22,264 bases of DNA from Candidatus Gastranaerophilales bacterium (GTDB lineage Bacteria > Cyanobacteriota > Vampirovibrionia > Gastranaerophilales > Gastranaerophilaceae), in assembly GCA_023662705.1 (NCBI GenBank), contig JAMPIM010000031.1:1-22264 (forward strand), written 5' to 3'. The stretch's first letter is position 1; each line of letters begins with the position of its first letter. Positions 1-7,742 of the stretch are shown here, piece after piece. The position numbers and the translations under genes were made by a program. The notes beneath the pieces were generated by a model. It saw only the letters and a program-made list of their open reading frames with translations. It made no database searches and was not told where the DNA came from.

Positions 1-18
1 AAATCTGGCAAATAATAG

Positions 19-24
19 TATAAT
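19..24 (+). promoter_or_regulatory. -10 box for the first operon
   Basis: A perfect TATAAT lies 38 nt before the first start codon. The matching -35 would fall at or before the left edge of the window, so it cannot be checked. Transcription would start near position 31 and cover the FtsL-like gene and ldpA. Confidence 0.45.
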
Positions 25-61
25 AGAAGGGTACTTTCCAAAGGAGAATGTAGTTAAACAA

Positions 62-391
62 ATGGCGATTAAGCGTTTTAATAAAATGTTATGTGTAATA
101 ATGGGACTTTTGATTAGTCTTGTTATCGTAAGCTACTATTTTGTTATTACATGCGAAGTTAAACTAAATGATTTGAGTCGTCAAACAGTTCTTCTGAACA
201 ACGAAAATGCAGAGCTTCAAAATAAGCTTGATACCCTGAAATCATTCAACAACGTAGATAAAACTTTAGAAAAAAACAACATGCTCCAGCGTGCAGGACA
301 GGTTATTGAAACTCAGGAAGTTACCGTTGACCCTGATTCATTACCAAAACCTGTTAAGAAAAAAGTATTCAACTATGCAATTGGATTTTAA
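62..391 (+). CDS. Small FtsL/FtsB-like membrane coiled-coil protein
   Basis: A 109-aa bitopic protein. It has a short basic N-terminus (K4, R5, K8), one hydrophobic segment at about residues 10-29, and then a polar heptad-like stretch at about 33-72 rich in L, N, E and K (NNENAELQNKLDTLK) that should form a coiled coil outside the membrane. The tail is charged, with a KKK cluster at 99-101. This is the layout of the divisome proteins FtsL, FtsB and DivIC, which link the septal wall synthase to the division ring, but sequence identity in that family is low, so the call rests on shape and size. The only ATG available has an AAGGAG 15 nt upstream, an unusually long gap. The gene overlaps ldpA by 17 bp, so the two are probably translated from one transcript. 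It could also be another small membrane-anchored coiled-coil protein. Confidence 0.7.
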   Translation: MAIKRFNKMLCVIMGLLISLVIVSYYFVITCEVKLNDLSRQTVLLNNENAELQNKLDTLKSFNNVDKTLEKNNMLQRAGQVIETQEVTVDPDSLPKPVKKKVFNYAIGF

Positions 392-1325
392 TAAACCGTT
401 TTTTAAACTAGTCTGCGGAGCAGGTAATGAAGACTTTGAATCAGTCAAACGTCTTGTTTATATTTATGCAAAAGCAGGTTGCAGGGTTTTTGATATTTCT
501 GCAAGAAAAGAAATTCTTGAAGCAGCTAAAGAGGGAGTTCGTTTAGCAGAAGTTGATGATGCTCATTTCTGTGTTTCTGTTGGGATAAAAGGAGACCCGC
601 ATATTTCAAAAGCTCAAATAGGTTCGAGCTGTATAAAATGCAAAAATTGTTTCCGTAATTGTCCTAATGATGCGGTCTATTCCTCTATTGTTATTGATGA
701 AAAAAAATGTATCGGATGTGGTACTTGTGCAAAAAAATGTCCTGTCGGCGCAATCAAAATGGTTGATAAAGATGTTAATGTGCGTGAAGTTTTGCCTTAT
801 ATGACAGAAAACGGGGTTGAGATTCTGGAACTTCATATAATGGGACATGATAAGAGGGATTTGGAATCAAAATGGAAGGTTATTAATGAATGCAGGCCAA
901 AGCTTGCTTCCATTTGTATTGATAGAGAAAACTTTGGAAATAAGGAAGTTCTGGCTCGTATCAACGAGATGATACAAGACCGCTTGCCTTATACAACCAT
1001 TATACAAGCTGATGGAATCCCGATGAGCGGTGCGGATGATACTTATAAAACAACGCTTCAGGCTGTTGCTATGGCGGAGATTATTCAGAATGCAAATTTA
1101 CCTGTCTATATTGTTGTTTCAGGCGGAACAAATTCTAAGACAGCAGAGCTATGCAGACAGTGTGATATAAATTATCACGGAATTGCAATCGGTTCATGGG
1201 CAAGAAAGATTATTAAACAACCACTTTCGGCTTCCGATTTCTGGGAAAATCACGAGGTTCAAAACGAAGCTGTTAAATTAGCGAATAACCTTTTGCTCAG
1301 CAATTTTTTTGATAGCACTAATTAA
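375..1325 (+). CDS. ldpA: LdpA-like two-[4Fe-4S] cluster protein
   Basis: A 316-aa protein with a bacterial-type 2[4Fe-4S] ferredoxin module. C86, C89, C92, C96-Pro and C112, C115, C118, C122-Pro form two complete CxxCxxCxxxCP motifs. On each side lies an alpha/beta domain: an N-terminal part beginning KLVCGAGNED and a C-terminal part with PYTTIIQADG and VVSGGTNSKTAELC. This matches LdpA, the cyanobacterial redox-sensing iron-sulfur protein that adjusts the period of the circadian clock to light and quinone redox state; family members are about 350 aa. The ATG at 375 is chosen because the longer open frame starts with a GTG deep inside the upstream gene and the conserved region begins just after this ATG. 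The function in a non-photosynthetic host is unknown. The 3' end overlaps the convergent AAA gene by 48 bp. Confidence 0.8.
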   Translation: MQLDFNKPFFKLVCGAGNEDFESVKRLVYIYAKAGCRVFDISARKEILEAAKEGVRLAEVDDAHFCVSVGIKGDPHISKAQIGSSCIKCKNCFRNCPNDAVYSSIVIDEKKCIGCGTCAKKCPVGAIKMVDKDVNVREVLPYMTENGVEILELHIMGHDKRDLESKWKVINECRPKLASICIDRENFGNKEVLARINEMIQDRLPYTTIIQADGIPMSGADDTYKTTLQAVAMAEIIQNANLPVYIVVSGGTNSKTAELCRQCDINYHGIAIGSWARKIIKQPLSASDFWENHEVQNEAVKLANNLLLSNFFDSTN

Positions 1326-2792
1326 ATCTTCTCTTGCAATAGAAATCTTTTTCAAATCCTGCATTGTAAATGTTCCTGCATCCATTTTTGCGTTCATTCC
1401 TAAACGCTCAAGAGCATTAAAGTATCCTATTGAAATCATTTCAGCTACATCAGAACCGTTGAAGTTATTGTCTTTCATTTCTGTTATTAATTCCGGAATG
1501 GAAACATCTTTATCATAGTTTTTACCTTTGGCATGGATATCATAAATAGCTTCCAGAGCTTTTTCATCAGGCATAGGGATTTCAAGATGTAAACCAAATC
1601 TTCCCGATGAAGTCATTGCACCATCCAATAAATCTTTTCTGTTTGTTGCTGCAATAACAAAAGATATTACATTTGATTTTTCCAAATCACTCATACATCC
1701 GAGGAATTGGTTTACGACAGAGTCATCATGAACTGATTGTTGAGAACCTTGTCTTGTTTTTGCAATTGAATCAAATTCATCTATAAATAAAATACTCGGT
1801 TCTTCCATTATTTGAGCAAAAGAACTTCTTACCATTTTTTCCGATTCACCTACTATTCCGCGTTTGAATTCACTTGCGTTCAAATAACGGTAGTTGAGTC
1901 CTGATTCGTTGGCAAGAGCCATGCCTAATAGAGTCTTTCCGCATCTTGGCGGGCCGTATAGAAGAATACCTTTATTAAGTCTTATGTTCTCAAATACCTG
2001 AGGATATTTTGCAGGACGGATTACAAATTTTCTCAACTCTGCAATCGTATCATCAAGTCCGCCTACATCAGCAAAGGTTATAATTTTCTTTTTATCAACT
2101 TTCTTTTGCGAGGTTGGTTTTGCAGTAAGAGCTGTTATCATAGTTCTGTTCAAAGATGAAATCGCTCCTTGATTTTCGCTTGCGGTTCTTAGTTCAAGAT
2201 TCTTAGCTGCATAATTCGGGCTATATTTATATGGAGGATGGAAAATAAATTTATTTTTGTTGTCGTCCCAAACCATTTCTCCAGTTTCAATTACAGCTCC
2301 TTTTTCCAGTTCTCGAATCTCTCCTACCGGTATAAAATGTTTTTTTGAATCTAATTCTTCTTTCGGTTTTTTTACTGTTAAATTCCAGAATGGTCCCAGA
2401 TTCATTACATAATATTTGTCTCCTTTTTTGAATACAGCAAAGCTTGCATGCAAACTGCGATTGCCTTGTAATTCTTTATCTTGAACCGTAAGTGTGTATT
2501 TTTTTAGAACAGGAATATCAATTCTTTCTGCAAAAGTTTTAAGTTTATTATTTGTTTCTTCTGCTTTTTCATCATCTGTTACAACTAAGATTGAATTATC
2601 ATCAAGAGCTTCCATACCGTGATCAAATCGTTCGGATAAACTCGCGCTGAACAAACCATGGAATGCTATATTATTTGCAGCAGCAACATCTCTTGCAGAT
2701 TTATCCGTTTGGATTGGTTCTACAGGAGATGTTGTTTTATATGTTTTATTATTTATATGAGCTAAGTTAGCCCCAATTGCCTGTACTCTCAT
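1278..2792 (-). CDS. Classic AAA ATPase with an unrecognised N-terminal domain
   Basis: A 504-aa protein. Residues about 240-500 form one classic AAA module of the Cdc48/FtsH/PAN type: entry motif FADVGGLDDT (240-249), Walker A GPPRCGKT (280-287), Walker B ILFIDEFDS (334-342, D338/E339), sensor-1 AATNR (N384) and the SRH element SGRF (R398). Two details are unusual. The P-loop carries Arg where this clade normally has Gly, and the first of the two SRH arginines (R-P-G-R-F in relatives) is Ser395. No transmembrane helix, zinc protease motif or peptidase domain is seen, so it is not FtsH. Residues about 60-190 are a beta-rich domain I do not recognise, followed by a lysine-rich linker (about 225-237). 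A CGGGGA purine run precedes the ATG. The gene begins 15 nt after the giant GH13 gene, so it is probably cotranscribed and may remodel that enzyme or its partners (inference). Confidence 0.85.
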   Translation of the reverse strand: MRVQAIGANLAHINNKTYKTTSPVEPIQTDKSARDVAAANNIAFHGLFSASLSERFDHGMEALDDNSILVVTDDEKAEETNNKLKTFAERIDIPVLKKYTLTVQDKELQGNRSLHASFAVFKKGDKYYVMNLGPFWNLTVKKPKEELDSKKHFIPVGEIRELEKGAVIETGEMVWDDNKNKFIFHPPYKYSPNYAAKNLELRTASENQGAISSLNRTMITALTAKPTSQKKVDKKKIITFADVGGLDDTIAELRKFVIRPAKYPQVFENIRLNKGILLYGPPRCGKTLLGMALANESGLNYRYLNASEFKRGIVGESEKMVRSSFAQIMEEPSILFIDEFDSIAKTRQGSQQSVHDDSVVNQFLGCMSDLEKSNVISFVIAATNRKDLLDGAMTSSGRFGLHLEIPMPDEKALEAIYDIHAKGKNYDKDVSIPELITEMKDNNFNGSDVAEMISIGYFNALERLGMNAKMDAGTFTMQDLKKISIAREDLISAIKKIAEQKVIR

Positions 2793-2807
2793 TTTCCCCG
2801 TGTTTTT

Positions 2808-5800
2808 TTATTTTGCTATTATTGATAAATTTTGTCCTTCTTGCGGTAATTCGACTTTTTTGTATGGATTTGAAACAATGTTATACTGCTTATTAATTTG
2901 TCTTGAGTTTCCTCTGAAAGCAAGTTTTTTGGCAGTGTGTTTAAGAACCATAACACCGTTTCTTAAAGTATCTTTATTTAATGCGATGTAAGAACCTTCT
3001 TTAACTTTCAAACCGCGTCCGATACATTTTCCTTCTTTATCAAATAAATCTGATATAACGTAAGTTGCTTTATCTTTGCCATTGGTGTTAAAGAACTCTA
3101 AACCTATAGGAAGAGATAAGCCTGCACCTAACATAATGTAATCGATACCGTGGTCATTTTGATGAGGCATTGCTCTGTTGTTTGTGTTCACTCCTGTTGC
3201 ATCAAATACTGATACGCTCATATTTCCGTAGCCGTCCTGCATCATAATGGCAGGAACATCGCCGTTTGAAGTTGACGCTCTGTAAGGAGTTCCGTTATTA
3301 AGAGCTTCTCCGCCGTCTGTTCTGATAGCGATTGCTTCCATAAACATATCAAGAATTTCTTTTCTGTATTCTTTTAGAGGGCCTTCTTCCAACTCAGACC
3401 AAGGAATAGCGTTTCTGTTTTGAAGATAAATATTTTTAGCTTTTTCATCAAAACCTAAAGCGCCTAACATATCTCTGGCAAACAGAGTCGGGATTCCCGG
3501 TAGTGCTGATAAGAAAGAAGCGTACATAACAGCTTTTTTAACAGCAGGTTCTGTTGTTCTGCGGAATAGGTCTGCAAGAATTGCATCGTGGTCTTCAAAA
3601 TACTGACCTGCTTGAAGTTTACCGTCTTTGCTTGCAAGGTATTCAGCTTCTGCAAGAATCATTTTGATTACTGTTTCAAAGTCTTTTGCTGCATAACCGT
3701 TTTTCTTCATTGAAATATCAGAATCTTCTTCAAATGGAAGCTGAGTTTGTTTTTCTCTTATATATGCTGCATTGTATTGTTTAACGTAATCGCGTTGAGC
3801 ACGTTTTAGTTTGTTTGCAGTGTCTGTATCTACATTGTGGTCGAATGCTTCATAGAATGCATCTCTGATAGCGCCTGCAATTAACACAGTGTATAAACTG
3901 TATTGAGATAAATCGGTTTCATTACAAGTATCTGAATCTCCTTGTAACATTAACTTGATACGGTCAATATTATCTTTTGACTGAGGATTCTTGTCACCAA
4001 AATACCAGTCGATTTTTTCTTCTGCTTTTTGAATAATGCTGTAATATGTTTCTGATGAAACATCAATTCCTGCTGTATGAAGCATTTCTTCTACTGCACC
4101 TTCAATGCTTGAAATCGGTTTGATACCGTCAAATGCAAGTTTGAATTCAGGACCTTCACCAAGGTGGTTTCCGTTAGTCAAATTAGCGATTGCTTTTCTT
4201 AAATATTGTTTTCTTTCTTCACTAATTCCTGATTCGTTAACACAGTCGCGCATTAATTTGCTCATTGCTGCTGCCTTTGAGCTTGCGAGTCTGTAGTAGT
4301 TAGAATCGTGAAGGAAGAATTTTGCTTCCAACGGTAATGATTTGTTGTCATCAACATTTGTAAGAAGTCTCATTGCAACTTCTTTTGCCCAGTCTGTGGT
4401 TTGCATATTCGCATTGAACAACGGAATATCAAGTGCCATACCGTGCATTACACTCGGTTTATCGTGGTTATCTGCAAATGTCCATAAGTTTCTTATAAAA
4501 TCAACACCTCTTGAATTTATGATATTTTGGAAATTGTTCATAAATCCTGCCATGTTTCCTGTGCTGCCGCCAACAAAATCAGGTGAGAATACTTTTAACA
4601 AATCTGTGAATGTATAAGAGTAGCCTGCTTCTGATGTGATTCCTGTCTGCAAGTAGAATTGAGTCATAGCTTCAGGAACTGATTTGTATTTGTTTCCGAT
4701 ATCAACTCTGTTTCCATAAAGACTAACTTTATCGCCGAAAATTGATTGCATAAGCTCTTCAACGTCAGTGATTTCAGCAACAATGTATGAGTGCGGATTT
4801 TCTTTCTTAACCGCTTGAACGAATTTTGACCAGAAATCAATTACCTGATCCCAAGCTTGGTCAAATGTTAAATCACCGTTTCTTACAGCGTCCATATCAA
4901 TAACGTCTTTTGCAGCGTCCAATCTCCAGTCTAAACCGAGAGACGCTTTGTTAACGATAGCTTCTGCTAATCTAAAGCTGTTAACGTCTGTGCCTGCGAT
5001 TCTTTTTGAAATAGATTCTGCAACAAATGCTACATCTTTATCGCTCAAAGCTCTAAGACCGTGTTCCATAATTTTTCTTAATTCAGCTGCTTCATCAGCA
5101 GGGTTATGTGCACGAATTCCTAAAGATTTGATTGTAGTGTTTTCTTTTAGTTTTTCGTAGTCGTAAGTTATTGTGCCGTCTTCAAAAGTCCAAGCTTCTG
5201 TATTTTCACCGCCGACTGCTTTTAATAAAGCATATTTTGCGATATCCTGACCCATTAATTCGATAACGTATTCTCCGTATGGAGTGTATTTGCCCTCTTC
5301 ATCAATAAGTTTTTCGTTTGATGTTTCGTTAACTTTTTGGATGATTTGGTCTGCAAAATTCTTTAATTCATTTTTGTAAATATTATTCATTCTCATATAG
5401 TTTTCTGAATAAGTTTCAACTAAATGAGGTTCACCTTTTTGCATTAATTCAAATCTTGAAAGTCCGATTGTTTCAGGACTTGTTGCTCTGTTTGAGAAGA
5501 ATGAAGTTGAAAGAATTCCAACAGTGTTTTCTCCAAATTCAAGAGAATCAAGAGGAAGAGACATTAAAGCTTTTACTGTAACATCATCTTTTTCCATAAT
5601 TCCTTTTGGAGCAAGTCTATAGTATTCTTCAAGAGTGTTTGCAATTGCATCTTCGCTTAAGCTTGCTTCCTGAGGAAGAGCGCCTTTTTCAATCAGGGCA
5701 TCGATAGCTTCTTTTGATGCAGCATTTTGAAGTGTTTGAGCTGTATAAAGGGTTTGGATATTTTTAGATTTACCGGTCCAGTATCTTGCAGCTTGAAGCG

Positions 5801-7262
5801 CTAAATCCTGAACTTCGTAAGAACCTCTTTCGGTCATTTTTTGTTCGTAATCTCTTTGAGAACGGTCTACGATTGATTTAAGGATTTTTTCATCATAGCC
5901 TGAAATATGGTAATTCATTTTTACCATATCTGTGTTAGCATCCCAGGTTACAAATCCGCCGTCAGTTTTCTTGATGAATTTGAAATTAGAGAACTGAGCT
6001 ACTAGTAATGTACCTTCCGGTGAGTTTTGAACAATCGGAGTATCATTACCTTTGTTGAAATCTCTAAGTGTTTCAAGACGTTTTGTGTATTCGTTAGGAT
6101 TAACTTCAAATACATAACTGATTACTGTGTCGTCGTGTGAATTGATATCAAGAGGAGTGCCTGATTTCAATTTTTTGTATGTATCGATTGGTTTGCTTAA
6201 ATCTGCTGCCTGTTCATCAGTTACTTGAGAGCCGTCATAAATCTGGATTAATGTTTCTTTGTTAGAATCATAAGCAGGGTTTGTTTCTACTTTGCCTGTT
6301 TCAGGGTTATAAATTGAAGGAGCGTTTATAACCTTGTGTCTTAAATTTTCTGCGTGTTTAGGAACAACACCATAGCCTAAAGGAGCATCTTTAAGTCCTG
6401 TCATTCTAAACCAGTAGTAAGTTTGAGGGTTTTTGTCAGCCCATCTTACCGCATATTGGAAATGGATACCTTCCAAACCTTCTGATGTGAAAGTTCCGTC
6501 ATATACGAATTTTTTACCGTGTTGGAACATCTTTTTCATAAAGTTTGCATAGTTTTCAGCAGAACCCATTGCTGAATCAATCTGCATATTGTTTTTGTTC
6601 CAGTAACGGAATGCAGAACGGTTATCACCGCCTGCAACAGGAGTTGAGAATAAAACTTTTACATCTTTTAAAATCTTAGGGCCGCTTTCGCTTTTTAGAG
6701 CATCAAGTTCGTATTCGTAACCTGCAAGGCTTCCGCCCATTGCGTTAGCAAAGTTTCTGATAATGCCTTCTGAAGCTTTTTGTCTTTCAGGGTCGTAGAT
6801 TACTTTTCCTGTTTTTGAATCATAATAAGCACCGGGTCTGTGTAAATCAGGCATGCTTAAAACACCCGGGCCTTGTACCATTGGAGTTGTACCGCGTGTT
6901 GTAACAATAGTAAGTCCGTCTTCCTGAATACCTGTATCAAGGAGTGTTTGGTGTCCCGGTTGGATTATTTTGTATGCAAAAACTTCGTCAGCACGTAAAT
7001 CTGCCATGTCGCGAAGGTTAACTCTTACGCCGTTTTCAGAAAGGTCATAAGTTCCTACAGGCTTGTCAGTGATAACTTCGTAGCCTGTTGCTCTTTGCGG
7101 ATTCTTTTTAACATTATAGAATTGAACCTGATAATGATCCTGATTAAAGTTATATGGGTAATTGAAGCGCATAACCTGTCTTCCGACGTTATCTACTTCA
7201 TGCTGATATCCCTTAAAAACCTGTTGATTTTTGTTATTAATCCCAATTTTGTTTACAAACAC
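2808..7262 (-). CDS. Giant GH13-like (alpha-amylase superfamily) glycosidase
   Basis: About 1484 aa, two to three times the usual GH13 length. Three catalytic motifs are readable (numbering from the GTG): LDWRLDAAKD gives the nucleophile D782 (region II), YIVAEITD gives the acid/base E830 (region III), and FADNHDKP gives the third carboxylate D934 (region IV). Strand 8 appears as PGIPTLFARD at about 1255, followed by an IYLQNRNAIPW segment and a beta-rich tail that fits the C-terminal domain. Region I (DxxxNH) is not recognisable. About 550 residues precede the barrel and about 300 extra residues lie between region IV and strand 8. No signal peptide is seen, so it is probably cytoplasmic and may act on glycogen or imported glucans; the substrate is not predictable. 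The GTG at 7262 is preferred because GAAGGAG ends 8 nt before it; the in-frame ATG at 7283 has no ribosome-binding site. It is followed at 15 nt by the AAA ATPase gene. Confidence 0.85.
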   Translation of the reverse strand: MFVNKIGINNKNQQVFKGYQHEVDNVGRQVMRFNYPYNFNQDHYQVQFYNVKKNPQRATGYEVITDKPVGTYDLSENGVRVNLRDMADLRADEVFAYKIIQPGHQTLLDTGIQEDGLTIVTTRGTTPMVQGPGVLSMPDLHRPGAYYDSKTGKVIYDPERQKASEGIIRNFANAMGGSLAGYEYELDALKSESGPKILKDVKVLFSTPVAGGDNRSAFRYWNKNNMQIDSAMGSAENYANFMKKMFQHGKKFVYDGTFTSEGLEGIHFQYAVRWADKNPQTYYWFRMTGLKDAPLGYGVVPKHAENLRHKVINAPSIYNPETGKVETNPAYDSNKETLIQIYDGSQVTDEQAADLSKPIDTYKKLKSGTPLDINSHDDTVISYVFEVNPNEYTKRLETLRDFNKGNDTPIVQNSPEGTLLVAQFSNFKFIKKTDGGFVTWDANTDMVKMNYHISGYDEKILKSIVDRSQRDYEQKMTERGSYEVQDLALQAARYWTGKSKNIQTLYTAQTLQNAASKEAIDALIEKGALPQEASLSEDAIANTLEEYYRLAPKGIMEKDDVTVKALMSLPLDSLEFGENTVGILSTSFFSNRATSPETIGLSRFELMQKGEPHLVETYSENYMRMNNIYKNELKNFADQIIQKVNETSNEKLIDEEGKYTPYGEYVIELMGQDIAKYALLKAVGGENTEAWTFEDGTITYDYEKLKENTTIKSLGIRAHNPADEAAELRKIMEHGLRALSDKDVAFVAESISKRIAGTDVNSFRLAEAIVNKASLGLDWRLDAAKDVIDMDAVRNGDLTFDQAWDQVIDFWSKFVQAVKKENPHSYIVAEITDVEELMQSIFGDKVSLYGNRVDIGNKYKSVPEAMTQFYLQTGITSEAGYSYTFTDLLKVFSPDFVGGSTGNMAGFMNNFQNIINSRGVDFIRNLWTFADNHDKPSVMHGMALDIPLFNANMQTTDWAKEVAMRLLTNVDDNKSLPLEAKFFLHDSNYYRLASSKAAAMSKLMRDCVNESGISEERKQYLRKAIANLTNGNHLGEGPEFKLAFDGIKPISSIEGAVEEMLHTAGIDVSSETYYSIIQKAEEKIDWYFGDKNPQSKDNIDRIKLMLQGDSDTCNETDLSQYSLYTVLIAGAIRDAFYEAFDHNVDTDTANKLKRAQRDYVKQYNAAYIREKQTQLPFEEDSDISMKKNGYAAKDFETVIKMILAEAEYLASKDGKLQAGQYFEDHDAILADLFRRTTEPAVKKAVMYASFLSALPGIPTLFARDMLGALGFDEKAKNIYLQNRNAIPWSELEEGPLKEYRKEILDMFMEAIAIRTDGGEALNNGTPYRASTSNGDVPAIMMQDGYGNMSVSVFDATGVNTNNRAMPHQNDHGIDYIMLGAGLSLPIGLEFFNTNGKDKATYVISDLFDKEGKCIGRGLKVKEGSYIALNKDTLRNGVMVLKHTAKKLAFRGNSRQINKQYNIVSNPYKKVELPQEGQNLSIIAK

Positions 7263-7287
7263 GACCGTTACTCCTTCATACATATAT

Positions 7288-7310
7288 AAAAAAATCGGAA
7301 AGATTTTTTT
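7288..7310. repeat. Perfect 9-bp inverted repeat in the leader of the GH13 gene
   Basis: AAAAAAATC and GATTTTTTT form a perfect 9-bp stem with a 5-nt GGAAA loop. It lies about 10 nt upstream of the Shine-Dalgarno site of the GH13 gene, between the candidate promoter and the start. A U-rich run follows the stem on either strand, so it could act as a weak terminator or attenuator, or simply reflect AT-rich composition. Confidence 0.5.
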
Positions 7311-7368
7311 TGCGTTTTATTCAGCAGAATGAATAAACATTTTACAAAAATTAATATTGTACATAATA

Positions 7369-7398
7369 CACATAATTATTGAAATTTCGACAAGTCAA
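7369..7398 (-). promoter_or_regulatory. Candidate promoter of the GH13-AAA operon
   Basis: On the minus strand, TTGACT (7398-7393) is followed after 18 nt by TATGTG (7374-7369). The -35 is good and the -10 is poor; a better -10-like TATTAT lies 6 nt further on but at a 24-nt spacing. The 5' leader would be about 100 nt. Readthrough from the ACT-domain gene is an alternative, since no clear terminator separates them. Confidence 0.3.
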
Positions 7399-7426
7399 TA
7401 TTAAAACAAAAATGGTTAATAATCAA

Positions 7427-7705
7427 CTACAAAGAGTGCATTTTCTCAAATATTCCCTTGCGTTGAACCCAAATTTCGAGTTCCAATTTGTTACCTTCTT
7501 CAATAAGGATGTTTTTTAAATCTTTAAAATTAACATTTGCGTTTGTAATATCTCCGAGCATAAACATTACAAAATGACCTTGCATAAGGGTTTGTTTAAT
7601 ATCTTCGATATTTACGTTATGTTTTGCAAGAAGCGTTGAAACTGCTGCTACAATACCTGTTTTGTCTGTTCCTGAAACTGTTATAATAATTTTATTTTCG
7701 TCCAT
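7427..7705 (-). CDS. ACT-domain protein of the UPF0237 family
   Basis: A 92-aa protein that is a single ACT domain. It begins with a beta strand and the turn IIITVSGTDKTGIVAAVSTL (residues 6-25), then NVNIEDIKQTLMQGHF (31-46), and ends with the segment EIWVQRKGIFEKMHSL. This fits the UPF0237 family, small stand-alone ACT proteins of about 90 aa related to the regulatory ACT domains of GcvR and amino-acid enzymes. They are thought to bind small ligands such as amino acids, but no defined reaction is known. The ATG at 7705 is preceded by AAGGAAG. It is divergent from folP with only 37 bp between the two start codons, and lies upstream of the GH13 gene on the same strand with a gap of about 160 nt. 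Confidence 0.85.
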   Translation of the reverse strand: MDENKIIITVSGTDKTGIVAAVSTLLAKHNVNIEDIKQTLMQGHFVMFMLGDITNANVNFKDLKNILIEEGNKLELEIWVQRKGIFEKMHSL

Positions 7706-7725
7706 TTTTCTTCCTTTTTTGTTTT

Positions 7726-7734
7726 TATTATAAC
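7726..7734 (+). promoter_or_regulatory. Probable -10 for a leaderless folP transcript
   Basis: The plus strand reads TATTATAAC, containing the -10-like hexamers TATTAT and TATAAC. Either would place the start of transcription at about 7738-7741, within a few bases of the folP ATG at 7743. No Shine-Dalgarno sequence precedes that ATG, which fits a leaderless mRNA. The -35 is not clear. Confidence 0.3.
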
Positions 7735-7735
7735 A
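7727..7735 (-). promoter_or_regulatory. Extended -10 promoter of the ACT-domain gene
   Basis: Reading the minus strand, the sequence is TGTTATAAT, a TGn extension directly before a perfect TATAAT. The transcript would start near 7720, giving a leader of about 15 nt that contains just the AAGGAAG ribosome-binding site. No good -35 is seen, as is common for extended -10 promoters. It overlaps the probable folP -10 on the other strand. Confidence 0.5.
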
Positions 7736-7742
7736 TATTTAT

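Noticed and set aside
291..374. Upstream extension of ldpA by 28 residues from a GTG
   Set aside because: It lies wholly inside the FtsL-like gene in another frame, has no ribosome-binding site, and is absent from the conserved family region.
1278..2792. FtsH protease identity for the AAA protein
   Set aside because: It lacks transmembrane helices and the HExxH protease domain, although the AAA module is of that clade.
4105..5160. Several plus-strand frames of 60-90 codons inside the GH13 gene
   Set aside because: The host frame is open for 1484 codons with catalytic motifs; the shadows resemble no protein family.
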